In this document: piece after piece, positions 29,650 through 36,885 of the stretch
Layout: every line of letters begins with the position of its first letter
Position numbering within the stretch: position 1 is the first letter of the stretch
Origin: Kitasatospora sp. NBC_00374
GTDB taxonomy: Bacteria > Actinomycetota > Actinomycetes > Streptomycetales > Streptomycetaceae
NCBI RefSeq assembly: GCF_041434935.1
Contig: NZ_CP107964.1
Location: 5,873,001-5,937,000 of the forward strand
Length of the DNA: 64,000 nt
Direction: 5' to 3'
The notes under the pieces: generated by a model
Told to the model about the DNA's origin: nothing
The model's input: only the letters and a program-made list of their open reading frames with translations
The model's database searches: none
Made by a program: the position numbers and the translations under genes

Positions 29650-30576
29650 ATGCTCCGTTCCGCCCTCCTCGCCGCGTCCCGTTCCCCACAGGTGCGCACC
29701 CTGGTCGAGAAGTTCCCGCCCACCCACGCCATCGTCGAGCGGTTCGTCGCCGGCGAGCTGCTCGACCAGGGCATCTCCGCCACCGACGAGCTGGTCGCCA
29801 CCGGCCGCAAGGTGACGCTCGACCACCTCGGCGAGGACACCAAGGACGCCGCCCAGGCCGCCGGCACCGCCGAGGCGTACGAGCACCTGCTCGCGGCGCT
29901 CGAGGAGACCGGCCTCGCGGCCGACGCCGAGGTCTCGGTCAAGCTCTCGGCGGTCGGCCAGTTCCTGCCGGTGGACGGCGAGAAGATCGCGCTGGAGAAC
30001 GCCCGGCGGATCTGCGAGGCGGCGGCCGCCGCCGGCACCACGGTCACCCTGGACATGGAGGACCACACCACCACCGACTCCACCCTCGCCATCGCCCGCG
30101 AGCTGCGCGCGGACTTCCCGTGGCTGGGCGTCGTACTCCAGGCCTACCTGCGGCGCACCGAGGCGGACTGCCGCGAGTTCGCCGCGGCCGGTTCCCGGGT
30201 GCGGCTGTGCAAGGGCGCCTACAAGGAGCCGGAGTCGGTCGCGTTCCAGGGCAAGCGCGAGGTCGACCTGGCGTACGTCCGGGCGCTGAAGGTGCTGATG
30301 GCCGGTGACGGCTACCCGATGATCGCCTCGCACGACCCCGACATGATCAAGATCGCCGGCCAGCTGGCCGAGTGGAACGGGCGCTCGCGCGACAGTTTCG
30401 AGTACCAGATGCTCTTCGGCATCCGCCCGGAGGAGCAGCTGCGGCTGGCCGAGGCCAACACCATGCGGGTGTACCTGCCGTACGGGCAGGAGTGGTACGG
30501 CTACTTCATGCGGCGCCTCGCGGAGCGCCCGGCCAACCTGACCTTCTTCCTGCGGGCGATGGCCACCCGGGGCTGA
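29650..30576 (+). CDS. putA: Proline dehydrogenase
   Basis: This 308-residue monofunctional FAD enzyme oxidises L-proline to P5C. TIM-barrel motifs include VSVKLSAVGQ, LDMEDHTTTDSTL, VLQAYLRRTEAD, RLCKGAYKEP and IASHDPD. The C-terminal YLPYGQEWYGYFMRRLAERPAN holds the conserved Arg pair that binds proline carboxylate. It starts at ATG 29650 with AGGAG about 7 nt upstream. It is coupled to pruA and probably controlled by the divergent PucR-type regulator. Confidence 0.95.
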   Translation: MLRSALLAASRSPQVRTLVEKFPPTHAIVERFVAGELLDQGISATDELVATGRKVTLDHLGEDTKDAAQAAGTAEAYEHLLAALEETGLAADAEVSVKLSAVGQFLPVDGEKIALENARRICEAAAAAGTTVTLDMEDHTTTDSTLAIARELRADFPWLGVVLQAYLRRTEADCREFAAAGSRVRLCKGAYKEPESVAFQGKREVDLAYVRALKVLMAGDGYPMIASHDPDMIKIAGQLAEWNGRSRDSFEYQMLFGIRPEEQLRLAEANTMRVYLPYGQEWYGYFMRRLAERPANLTFFLRAMATRG

Positions 30577-30595
30577 CGCCTCACCAGGCCGCCGG

Positions 30596-30633
30596 GAGGG
30601 GGTGCGGTGCACCGGGGTGCACCGTGCCCCCTC
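30596..30633. terminator. Bidirectional terminator between putA and the ketosynthase gene
   Basis: An 18-bp stem with two mismatches (GAGGGGGTGCGGTGCACC / GGTGCACCGTGCCCCCTC) and a 2-nt loop lies between the two convergent genes. Confidence 0.75.
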
Positions 30634-30646
30634 AGGCGTTCCCGGC

Positions 30647-31870
30647 TCAGGTGGCCGGGGTGAACACCAGGGAGGCGTTGTGGCCGCCGAACCCGAAGGA
30701 GTTGGTCAGCGCCGCGCCCAAGGCGCCGACCCGGGGGCGGCCCGCGACGACGTCCAGCTTCACGGCCGGGTCGAGGGTGTCGAGGTTGCGGGTGGCGGGG
30801 ACGACGCCGTCGCGGACCGCGAGGATCGCGACCAGCGCACCGAGCGCGCCCGCCGCGCCGAACAGGTGGCCGGTCATCGACTTGGTGGCGGTGACGGCCG
30901 GATGGGCGCCGATCGCCTCGGTGATCGACCCGGCCTCGACCAGGTCGCCCAGCGGGGTGGAGGTCGCATGGGCATGAACGAGGTCGACCGCCTGCGGCGG
31001 GAGCCCGGCGGCGCGCAGGGCCAGCCGCATCGCCCGGACCTGGCCCTCGGGGTGGGCGGCGGTGATGTGGTGGGCGTCCGAGGTGACGCCCGCCCCGGCG
31101 AGGGTGGCGTGGGCGCGGGCCGCCCGGCCGGCCGCGAACCCGGCGCGCTCCAGGACGACCACGGCGGCGCCCTCCCCGATCACGAAACCGTCCCGGTCGA
31201 GGTCGAAGGGCCGGGACGCCCGCCCGGGTTCGTCGTTGCGGGTCGAGTGCGCCCTGGCCTGGGCGAACCCGGCCAGCGGCAGCGGATGGACGCAGGCCTC
31301 GGTGCCGCCGGCCACCACCACGTCGGCCCGGCCGAGGCGGATCAGGTCCAGCGCCGTGGCGATCGCCTCGGCCCCGGACGCACAGGCGCTGACCGGCGTG
31401 TGGGCGCCGCCGCGCGCTCCCAGTTCGATGCTCACCCAGGCCGCCGGACCGTTCGCCATCAGCATCGGGACGGTGTGCGGGGAGACCCGCCGCACCCCCG
31501 AGGCCTCCAGGACGTCGTCCTGCCCGAGCATGGTGAGCGCGCCCCCGGTGCCCGTGCCGATCACCACGGCCAGCCGCTCCGGGTCGACCTCCGGAGAGCC
31601 CGCGTCGGCCCACGCCTCACGGGCGGCCACGAGGGCGACCTGCTCGCAGCGGTCCATCCGGCGGGCCTGTACGCGGTCCAGGACGGTGGTCGGTTCCACC
31701 GCGAGGCGGCCCGCGATCCGGACCGGCAGACCGGCCGCCCACTCCTCCTCGATCGCGGCGATCCCGGACCGCCCGGCCAGCATCCCCGCCCAGGTCGAGG
31801 CGGTGTCCCCACCGAGAGGCGTGGTGGCCCCGAGCCCGGTGACCAGCACGTCGTCGATCCGCTCACTCAT
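30647..31870 (-). CDS. Beta-ketoacyl-ACP synthase II (FabF-like, stand-alone)
   Basis: This 407-residue condensing enzyme has its catalytic Cys in VSACASGAEA and the two catalytic histidines in HAHATSTPLGD and KSMTGHLFGAAGAL; NSFGFGGHNAS near the end is the usual KAS II signature. It starts at ATG 31870 (MSERIDDVLV) with AAGGAG 7 nt upstream. No ACP, reductase or other fatty-acid or polyketide gene lies beside it, so its pathway is unclear: a spare FabF for fatty acids, or an orphan ketosynthase for a specialised lipid. Confidence 0.9.
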   Translation of the reverse strand: MSERIDDVLVTGLGATTPLGGDTASTWAGMLAGRSGIAAIEEEWAAGLPVRIAGRLAVEPTTVLDRVQARRMDRCEQVALVAAREAWADAGSPEVDPERLAVVIGTGTGGALTMLGQDDVLEASGVRRVSPHTVPMLMANGPAAWVSIELGARGGAHTPVSACASGAEAIATALDLIRLGRADVVVAGGTEACVHPLPLAGFAQARAHSTRNDEPGRASRPFDLDRDGFVIGEGAAVVVLERAGFAAGRAARAHATLAGAGVTSDAHHITAAHPEGQVRAMRLALRAAGLPPQAVDLVHAHATSTPLGDLVEAGSITEAIGAHPAVTATKSMTGHLFGAAGALGALVAILAVRDGVVPATRNLDTLDPAVKLDVVAGRPRVGALGAALTNSFGFGGHNASLVFTPAT

Positions 31871-32079
31871 CCCGCAGCTCCTTTGTAGTGAACTCACAAT
31901 CCCTCGCCCGGGCCGGGCCGCGGGACAGGCCGCTCATCAGTCACTCTGCCAGGGGATTGATTGCGCATCAGGTAGCGGATCGCACTGATTCCGGCACGAG
32001 GTCCTTGTGGGAGTCGATCAACCCGGGGAGCGGTGCCGCCGGGAGTTTCCGCGGCGGCGATCTGGCAGGATGCACGCTG

Positions 32080-32946
32080 ATGACAGAGATCGCGAACTGT
32101 GTTCGGTGCGGCGGGACGGTCGCCCCCGACGGGCACTGCTGGGACTGCGGGAAGGCTCAACCGGGCTTCCGCTCGCGGGTGGAGATCACGGCCGGGGGGA
32201 CCGCGGCGGGAGCCGGCGAGACGGAGGGCCGCACGACGGAGGACCGCGCGGCCGGGGTCAGTGACCGGGGGAAGCATCGGGGGGTCAACGCCGATGCCAT
32301 GGCACTGGCCACGGCGGACGGCGGGTGGACGATCGGCGTCGTCTGCGACGGGGTGTCCATGTCGCCCCGGTCGGAGCGGGCCGCCCGGGTCGCCGCCGAG
32401 GTCGGCGCGGCCGCGCTGGCGGCGCGGCTGGAGGAAGGGATGCTGCCGGAGTACGCGTTGACCGATGCCGCCGTCCGGGCCGGCCGCGCGGTCGGTGCAC
32501 TGGCCGCGTCCGTGGCCGCCGCGCCGGCCTGTACGTACGTGGCGGGCATCGCCGGACCGCAGGGGATCTGGAGCGCCTGGATCGGCGACAGCCGGGCCTA
32601 CTGGCTCCCGGACGAGGGCCCGGGAATGGCGCTGACCGAGGACGACACCGGCGAACTCGACGCCCTCGCGGCCTGGTTGGGAGCCGACGCCGACGACCCC
32701 GCGCCGCGCGTCCGAAGCTACCGCCCGTCCGGGCCGGGCCGTCTGCTGCTCTGCACCGACGGCCTGTGGCGTCACCTCCCCGACCCCGACGGACTCCGCG
32801 CCGCACTCGGCCGGGGCGGCGGCCTGCTGCCGGAGGCCCGGGCGCTCGTCGCGCACGCCCTGGACGCCGGCGGCCAGGACAACATCACCGCCGTACTGCT
32901 CGCGGTTCCCGCCGCCCCACCGCCTGCGGACGGTGCACCCGCCTAG
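32080..32946 (+). CDS. Zinc-ribbon PP2C-type serine/threonine phosphatase
   Basis: This 288-residue protein from ATG 32080 begins with a short zinc ribbon, C-x2-C near residue 7 (CVRCGG) and C-x2-C near residue 21 (CWDCGK), followed by a Gly/Ala linker. The PP2C fold follows. Metal-binding motifs are seen in VSDRGKHRGVNADA, VVCDGVSM, WIGDSRAYW, LLLCTDGLWRHL and GGQDNITAVLL. Such proteins often sit beside a Ser/Thr kinase, FHA or VWA partner, but none is present here. Confidence 0.88.
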   Translation: MTEIANCVRCGGTVAPDGHCWDCGKAQPGFRSRVEITAGGTAAGAGETEGRTTEDRAAGVSDRGKHRGVNADAMALATADGGWTIGVVCDGVSMSPRSERAARVAAEVGAAALAARLEEGMLPEYALTDAAVRAGRAVGALAASVAAAPACTYVAGIAGPQGIWSAWIGDSRAYWLPDEGPGMALTEDDTGELDALAAWLGADADDPAPRVRSYRPSGPGRLLLCTDGLWRHLPDPDGLRAALGRGGGLLPEARALVAHALDAGGQDNITAVLLAVPAAPPPADGAPA

Positions 32947-33015
32947 AACGGGCGCCGCGTACGGCTGCGCCACGCCCGGTCGTGGATCCGGCGCGGCCCG
33001 GGCCGACGGCGGCCA

Positions 33016-33059
33016 CCCCCCTCCCGGCGCGGTCGGCCGCGCTTCGCGCCAGGAGGGGG
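33016..33059. terminator. Bidirectional terminator
   Basis: A ~15-bp stem with one mismatch (CCCCCTCCCGGCGCG / CGCGCCAGGAGGGGG) lies between the convergent PP2C gene and the LAETG surface protein gene. Confidence 0.7.
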
Positions 33060-33064
33060 AAGGC

Positions 33065-33952
33065 TCAGCCGTGCGAGCCGTTGCGGCGGCGCAGGGCGAC
33101 CAGGATGCCGGCGCCGAGGGTGACGGCGGCTGCGCCGGTGACGGCGAGGGGACGGGCGCCGGCGCCACCGCCGGTCTCGGCCAGTTCGGTCTCGGCCAGG
33201 GCGGGGACGGCGCGGGCCGCGAGGGTGGCGGCGGGCGTCGTCGGCGTCGCGGTGGGAGCCGCGGTGGGAGCCGCGGTGGGCGTCGGGGTGGGCGTCGGGG
33301 CCGGAGTGGGAGTCGGGGTCGGGGTGGGCGCGGGGGCTTCGACGACGCTGAAGGACTGGCCGACCTGCGAGTAGTACTCGGTGCAGGTGCCCTTTCCGCC
33401 CGGCACGGCCGTGCCGTTGACGAGGTCGTCGATCGTGATGAACCTGTCGGTGTCGTCGTCGAGCACGTCCGACTTCGCGTTCCAGGAGAAGGTGTAGTCC
33501 ACGGCCGTCGCGTCGCGCTTGGCGGAGGCCCGGAACTTCAGCGTCAGCGTCTCATCTTTGGCGAGCTGGTACTTGCCGGGCGTGTAGTGGAAGTTGAGGT
33601 GGACGACGTCCCACGGCACCGGCGTCCAGTCGCCGCCCGCCGTCTTCGACTCGAGCAGGACGGCGTCGCCCTCGTCCACCGACGGCTGGATGAACACCAG
33701 GGAGTCGAGGTTCCGGACGGTGTGGCCGGAGGTGTTCCGGATCGTCAGAGTGGTCTCGACCGGCGCACCCCCGCGGACCAGCTTGGCCTGGTCCAGCCCG
33801 GTCCAGGTGGTCGGCAGGAGGACACCCGTCCTGCCACTGTGGCAGGGCCGGTCCGGCAGGCCGCCGGTGGGGGCGGCGGCCGCGGTGCCGGCGCCCAGGC
33901 AGAAGGTCAGGAACGATGCTGCGGAGGCAGCGAGGACACGAGAAACCTGCAC
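33065..33952 (-). CDS. Secreted LAETG-anchored surface protein with Pro-Thr linker
   Basis: This 295-residue protein has a signal peptide ending near GTAAAA|PTGG and an extracellular domain of ~180 residues with Cys near the start and in GGKGTCTEYY. A (PT)n/APT-rich wall-spanning linker follows, then the sorting motif LAETG, a hydrophobic helix and the basic tail RRRNGSHG. It is a predicted class E sortase substrate, unrelated in its globular domain to the LASTG protein at 9938-10576. The domain reads as an immunoglobulin-like beta sandwich (LTIRNTSGHTVRNLDSLVFI), but its function is unknown. Confidence 0.83.
   Translation of the reverse strand: MQVSRVLAASAASFLTFCLGAGTAAAAPTGGLPDRPCHSGRTGVLLPTTWTGLDQAKLVRGGAPVETTLTIRNTSGHTVRNLDSLVFIQPSVDEGDAVLLESKTAGGDWTPVPWDVVHLNFHYTPGKYQLAKDETLTLKFRASAKRDATAVDYTFSWNAKSDVLDDDTDRFITIDDLVNGTAVPGGKGTCTEYYSQVGQSFSVVEAPAPTPTPTPTPAPTPTPTPTAAPTAAPTATPTTPAATLAARAVPALAETELAETGGGAGARPLAVTGAAAVTLGAGILVALRRRNGSHG
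33225..33340 (-). repeat. Pro/Thr-coding low-complexity repeats
   Basis: Imperfect 6- to 12-bp repeats (GGGAGTCGGGGT/GGGCGTCGGGGT-like on the plus strand) encode the PTPTPTPAPTPT linker of the LAETG protein. Copy number is likely to vary between strains. Confidence 0.7.
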
Positions 33953-34153
33953 GGTGTGAATCCCCCAAAACTGCTCTGATAGGCATCAGTCGGTGCAACT
34001 TGCGCACACGAACGACAGTGCGGCGCGCAGCCTACTGAAGCCGGACCGAAAAGGCGACCGCAGGTGGGGGAAAGAGGCGCGCGGCAGCCCGCCCGGATGC
34101 TTCAATAGCTGCTTTCGGCACGGCAGTTGACCAACGGGGAAGCGGGCGCGGCG

Positions 34154-34606
34154 ATGCGGAAGTCCTACTACGCGGCACACACCTACATGATCCTGGGAGT
34201 CGTCTCGGGGCTGTACTACCGGGAACTCACCAAGGCCCACCACTTCGAGGGCGACACCCAACTCGCCGTCGTCCACACCCATCTGCTGGCTCTGGGCATG
34301 CTGGGCTTCCTCATCGTCCTGGCCCTCGACAAGCAGTTCGGGCTGTCCGGGACGAGGCAGTTCACGGCCTTCTTCTGGTGCTACAACGCGGGCATCGCGA
34401 TCACCGTCCTGATGATGCTCCTGAGGGGCACTCAGACGGTGCTCGGCAACCAGGTGCCCGAGGCCGTGTCGTGGATCGCGGGCCTCGGCCACATCGTCCT
34501 CACGGTCGGGCTCATCCTGCTGTTCGTGCTGCTCGGCAAGCGCCTCGACGGGCCCGCGGGGAAGAGTGCGACGGAGCCGGAGCCGGCCGCCGCACTGGAG
34601 CAGTAG
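34154..34606 (+). CDS. DUF2871 family membrane protein
   Basis: This 150-residue protein starts at ATG 34154 (MRKSYYAAHTYMILG), with GGGGAAG about 11 nt upstream; a TTG at 34127 is in frame. About four transmembrane helices are visible. His residues sit in TYM, HHFEGDTQLAVVHTHLLALG and GLGHIVLT. It matches the DUF2871 family, whose function is unknown; the spaced His residues would suit metal or heme contacts, but that is speculation. The C-terminus is a short acidic Glu/Pro/Ala tail. Confidence 0.85.
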   Translation: MRKSYYAAHTYMILGVVSGLYYRELTKAHHFEGDTQLAVVHTHLLALGMLGFLIVLALDKQFGLSGTRQFTAFFWCYNAGIAITVLMMLLRGTQTVLGNQVPEAVSWIAGLGHIVLTVGLILLFVLLGKRLDGPAGKSATEPEPAAALEQ

Positions 34607-34612
34607 CCCTGT

Positions 34613-35311
34613 TCAGACCTGCCCGCGTGCTCCTCGCAGGCGGCGGGCGAGTCTGCTCGGCCATCCGGTCCGCGCGGGTGCGGGTGCGGGTGCGGGTGCG
34701 GCCGGAGGCTCGGCCTCGGTCGCCGTCTCGTGGTGGCGGCGCGCGGCGGTCGGTGATGGGTCTGTGGCGGCTCGGGCCTGCTCCTGTCGGGCGAGCCGGG
34801 TGCGGTTCGGCGCGTCGGCTTCGGCCGCGTCGTCGCGGGTCTCGCGGTAGAGGGCGGCGGCGCGGGTGTCGTGGGCGACGGCCTCGTCGAGCAGGCCGAG
34901 CTCCCGGAGCGCGGACGAGAGGGACTCCAGTGCGCCGGCCTCGTCGAGGCCGTCGCCGGACTCGCGGCAGAGCGCGACCGCCCGGGTGAGGGCCGCGATC
35001 GCGTCGTCGTGCCGGCCGACGTCCCGCAGGGCGAAGGCGAGGGTCTCCAGCGCGCCGGCCTCGTCGGTGTCCTCGCCGTGCTCGCGGAACAGCTCGACCG
35101 CCCGGGTGAGGAGCTCGATCGCCTCGTCGAACCGTTCCGCGTCCTGCAGCGCGGTGCCGAGGCTCTCCAGCGCGTCGGCCTCGGCGATCGGGTCCCCGGC
35201 CTCCCGGTGGGCCGCGGCGGCCCGGGTGAGGGCATCGATCGATCCGTCGGGCAGCCCGGCGGTGTCCGGCTCGGCGGGGTGGACGTGCGGCCTGCTGTCC
35301 TCGGCTGTCAC
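34613..35311 (-). CDS. Tetratricopeptide repeat protein
   Basis: This 232-residue protein has three to four TPR-like units with a ~40-residue period. Each reads roughly EAxALExLgtALrdxgRxDeAIelLTRAValxRE (residues ~25-165). The units are very similar in DNA as well, suggesting recent internal duplication. The C-terminal ~60 residues are disordered, with an (AP)n tract coded by a GGTGCG hexamer repeat, then a basic end (RLARRLRGARGQ). It may serve as a scaffold; no partner can be named. It lies downstream of thrS on the same strand but behind a terminator. Confidence 0.8.
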   Translation of the reverse strand: MTAEDSRPHVHPAEPDTAGLPDGSIDALTRAAAAHREAGDPIAEADALESLGTALQDAERFDEAIELLTRAVELFREHGEDTDEAGALETLAFALRDVGRHDDAIAALTRAVALCRESGDGLDEAGALESLSSALRELGLLDEAVAHDTRAAALYRETRDDAAEADAPNRTRLARQEQARAATDPSPTAARRHHETATEAEPPAAPAPAPAPARTGWPSRLARRLRGARGQV

Positions 35312-35404
35312 TCGTGGAGCTCCTCACCGGTCGCGGTCGTCCGCCGGATCGCCTGGCGGCCAAGGGAGTTGGAGTCTTTGGCGCCGACCAACTCTCGCAC
35401 CGGA

Positions 35405-35441
35405 CCGGGGCCGCGGACAACATGCCGATCCGCGGCCCCGG
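35405..35441 (-). terminator. Terminator after the second thrS
   Basis: A 13-bp perfect stem (CCGGGGCCGCGGA / TCCGCGGCCCCGG) with an 11-nt loop starts 15 nt beyond the thrS stop, separating it from the TPR gene. Confidence 0.75.
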
Positions 35442-35455
35442 CGGTGTCCGGTCGG

Positions 35456-36685
35456 TCAGCCCCCCTCGGCGGCCTCCCACAGGTCGGTGCCGCGTGCGTC
35501 GACGAGTGCGCCGATGCGGGTGAGGGCCTCGGCGGCGGGCATCGGGTCCGGGCGGCGGCCGTCCCGCAGCCGCAGGGCGACGTGGCCGTCGACGGCCTCC
35601 TTGGGGCCGATCACCGCCTGGTACGGCACCAGGCGGGCCCCGCGGACGCGGGCTCCGAGGGTGCCGCGTTCCGGCCCGGCGAGCTCGGCGCGCAGGCCCA
35701 GGTCGAGGCAGTGCCGGACGAGCCGTTCGGCCTGCGGGAGTTCGGCGTCGGAGACCGGCAGGACGGCCACCTGGGTGGGGGCCAGCCAGGCCGGGAACGC
35801 TCCGCCGTACAGCTCGATGAGGTGGGCGACGGCCCGCTCGACGCTGCCGATGATGCTGCGATGGACCATGACCGGCCGGTGCCTGCCGCCGTCCGGGCCG
35901 ATGTAGTGCAGGTCGAACTGCTCGGGCTGGTGGAAGTCGATCTGGACGGTCGACAGGGTGGCCTCGCGGCCCGCACCGTCGGCGATCTGAACGTCGATCT
36001 TGGGTCCGTAGAAGGCGGCTTCGCCCTCGACCGCCTCGTAGGCGATCCCGGCGGATTCCAGGACTTCGGCGAGCAGCGCGGACGCCCGCTCCCACATCGC
36101 GGGGTCGGCGACGTACTTCCCGCCGGGGCCCGGCAGGGAGAGCCGGTGGCGGACCGCCCGGATGCCCAGCGCGGCGTACGCCTGCCGGATCAGCTCCAGC
36201 GCGGCCCTGGCCTCGTCGGCGGCCTGGTCGAGGGTGCAGAAGATGTGGGCGTCGTTGAGCTGGATCGCCCGGACCCTGGACAGGCCGCCGAGCACGCCCG
36301 ACCGCTCCTCGCGGAACATGCCGCCCAACTCGGCCATGCGCAGGGGGAGTTCCCGGTAGCTGTGGGAGCGGGAGCGGTAGATCAGCGCGTGGTGCGGGCA
36401 CAGACTCGGCCGCAGGACGACCTGCTCGCCGCCGAGGTCCATCGGCGGGAACATGTCCTCGCTGTAGTGCGACCAGTGCCCGGAGATCTCGTACAACTCC
36501 CGTTTTCCGAGCGCGGGGGAGTACACGTGCCGGTACCCGGCCCGCCGTTCGAGGCCTCGGACGTACTCCTCCAGGGCGTGCCGCACGGCCGCGCCGTCGG
36601 GCAGCCAGTACGGCAGTCCGGCGCCGATCAGCGGGTCGGTGTCGAACAGGTCCAGCTCGCGGCCGAGCTTGCGGTGGTCGTGCAT
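35456..36685 (-). CDS. thrS: Second, short threonyl-tRNA synthetase (no editing domain)
   Basis: This 409-residue protein contains only the class II catalytic core plus the anticodon-binding domain. Canonical ThrRS is ~650 residues, so the TGS and N2 editing domains are absent. Catalytic zinc ligands appear present (RPSLCPHHALIY, and His residues in DAHIFC and VMVHRSIIG). Motif 2 is PLRMAELGGMFREERSG and motif 3 is VHRSIIGSVERAVAHLIELYGG. It starts at ATG 36685 with GAGGAG about 6 nt upstream. A Thr-rich leader peptide and attenuator precede it. It is probably an accessory synthetase used under Thr-tRNA shortage or as an inhibitor-resistant isoform (inference). Confidence 0.9.
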   Translation of the reverse strand: MHDHRKLGRELDLFDTDPLIGAGLPYWLPDGAAVRHALEEYVRGLERRAGYRHVYSPALGKRELYEISGHWSHYSEDMFPPMDLGGEQVVLRPSLCPHHALIYRSRSHSYRELPLRMAELGGMFREERSGVLGGLSRVRAIQLNDAHIFCTLDQAADEARAALELIRQAYAALGIRAVRHRLSLPGPGGKYVADPAMWERASALLAEVLESAGIAYEAVEGEAAFYGPKIDVQIADGAGREATLSTVQIDFHQPEQFDLHYIGPDGGRHRPVMVHRSIIGSVERAVAHLIELYGGAFPAWLAPTQVAVLPVSDAELPQAERLVRHCLDLGLRAELAGPERGTLGARVRGARLVPYQAVIGPKEAVDGHVALRLRDGRRPDPMPAAEALTRIGALVDARGTDLWEAAEGG

Positions 36686-36725
36686 CGCGGTCTCCTCGCG
36701 GGGGTGGAGGCGAGTGCGAACGCGG

Positions 36726-36757
36726 CGAAGCCCCGGGGCACTCGCCCCGGGGCTTCG
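36726..36757 (-). terminator. Attenuator terminator hairpin in the thrS leader
   Basis: A 14-bp perfect stem (CGAAGCCCCGGGGC / GCCCCGGGGCTTCG) with a 4-nt loop lies between the end of the leader peptide and the thrS start, 41 nt before the ATG. It is the presumed attenuation terminator. Confidence 0.8.
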
Positions 36758-36771
36758 GACAAAGACAACTG

Positions 36772-36825
36772 TCAGCGCGCCGGGACACTCTCCGGCGTCG
36801 TCGTCACAACAGCAGCGCGCTTCAT
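36772..36825 (-). CDS. Threonine-rich leader peptide of thrS (attenuation)
   Basis: This 17-codon open frame reads MKRAAVVTTTPESVPAR then TGA. Codons 8-10 are three consecutive ACG threonine codons. GGAAGG lies just upstream of the ATG, though spacing is short. The stop is followed after 14 nt by the terminator hairpin and then the ThrRS gene. A ribosome stalled at the Thr codons when charged tRNA-Thr is low would block the hairpin at 36778-36797. That would free its downstream arm to pair with the terminator's first arm. The layout is that of classical leader-peptide attenuation; the mechanism here is inferred. Confidence 0.72.
   Translation of the reverse strand: MKRAAVVTTTPESVPAR
36778..36797 (-). 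promoter_or_regulatory. Pause/1:2 hairpin overlapping the Thr codons
   Basis: CGCCGG pairs with CCGGCG (36778-36783 with 36792-36797) immediately after the Thr codons on the transcript. Its 3' side (TCCCGG) can alternatively pair with the CCGGGG in the first arm of the terminator, giving a plausible antiterminator. Confidence 0.5.
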
Positions 36826-36885
36826 GCCTTCCACGCTAGCAGAGGCCCGGGGAAGGCCGGCACGCATTTCCCACGGCCCCGCCGG

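Noticed and set aside
33225..33340. Possible CRISPR-like repeat array
   Set aside because: Units are 6-12 bp, continuous and coding for a Pro/Thr linker; there are no spacers.
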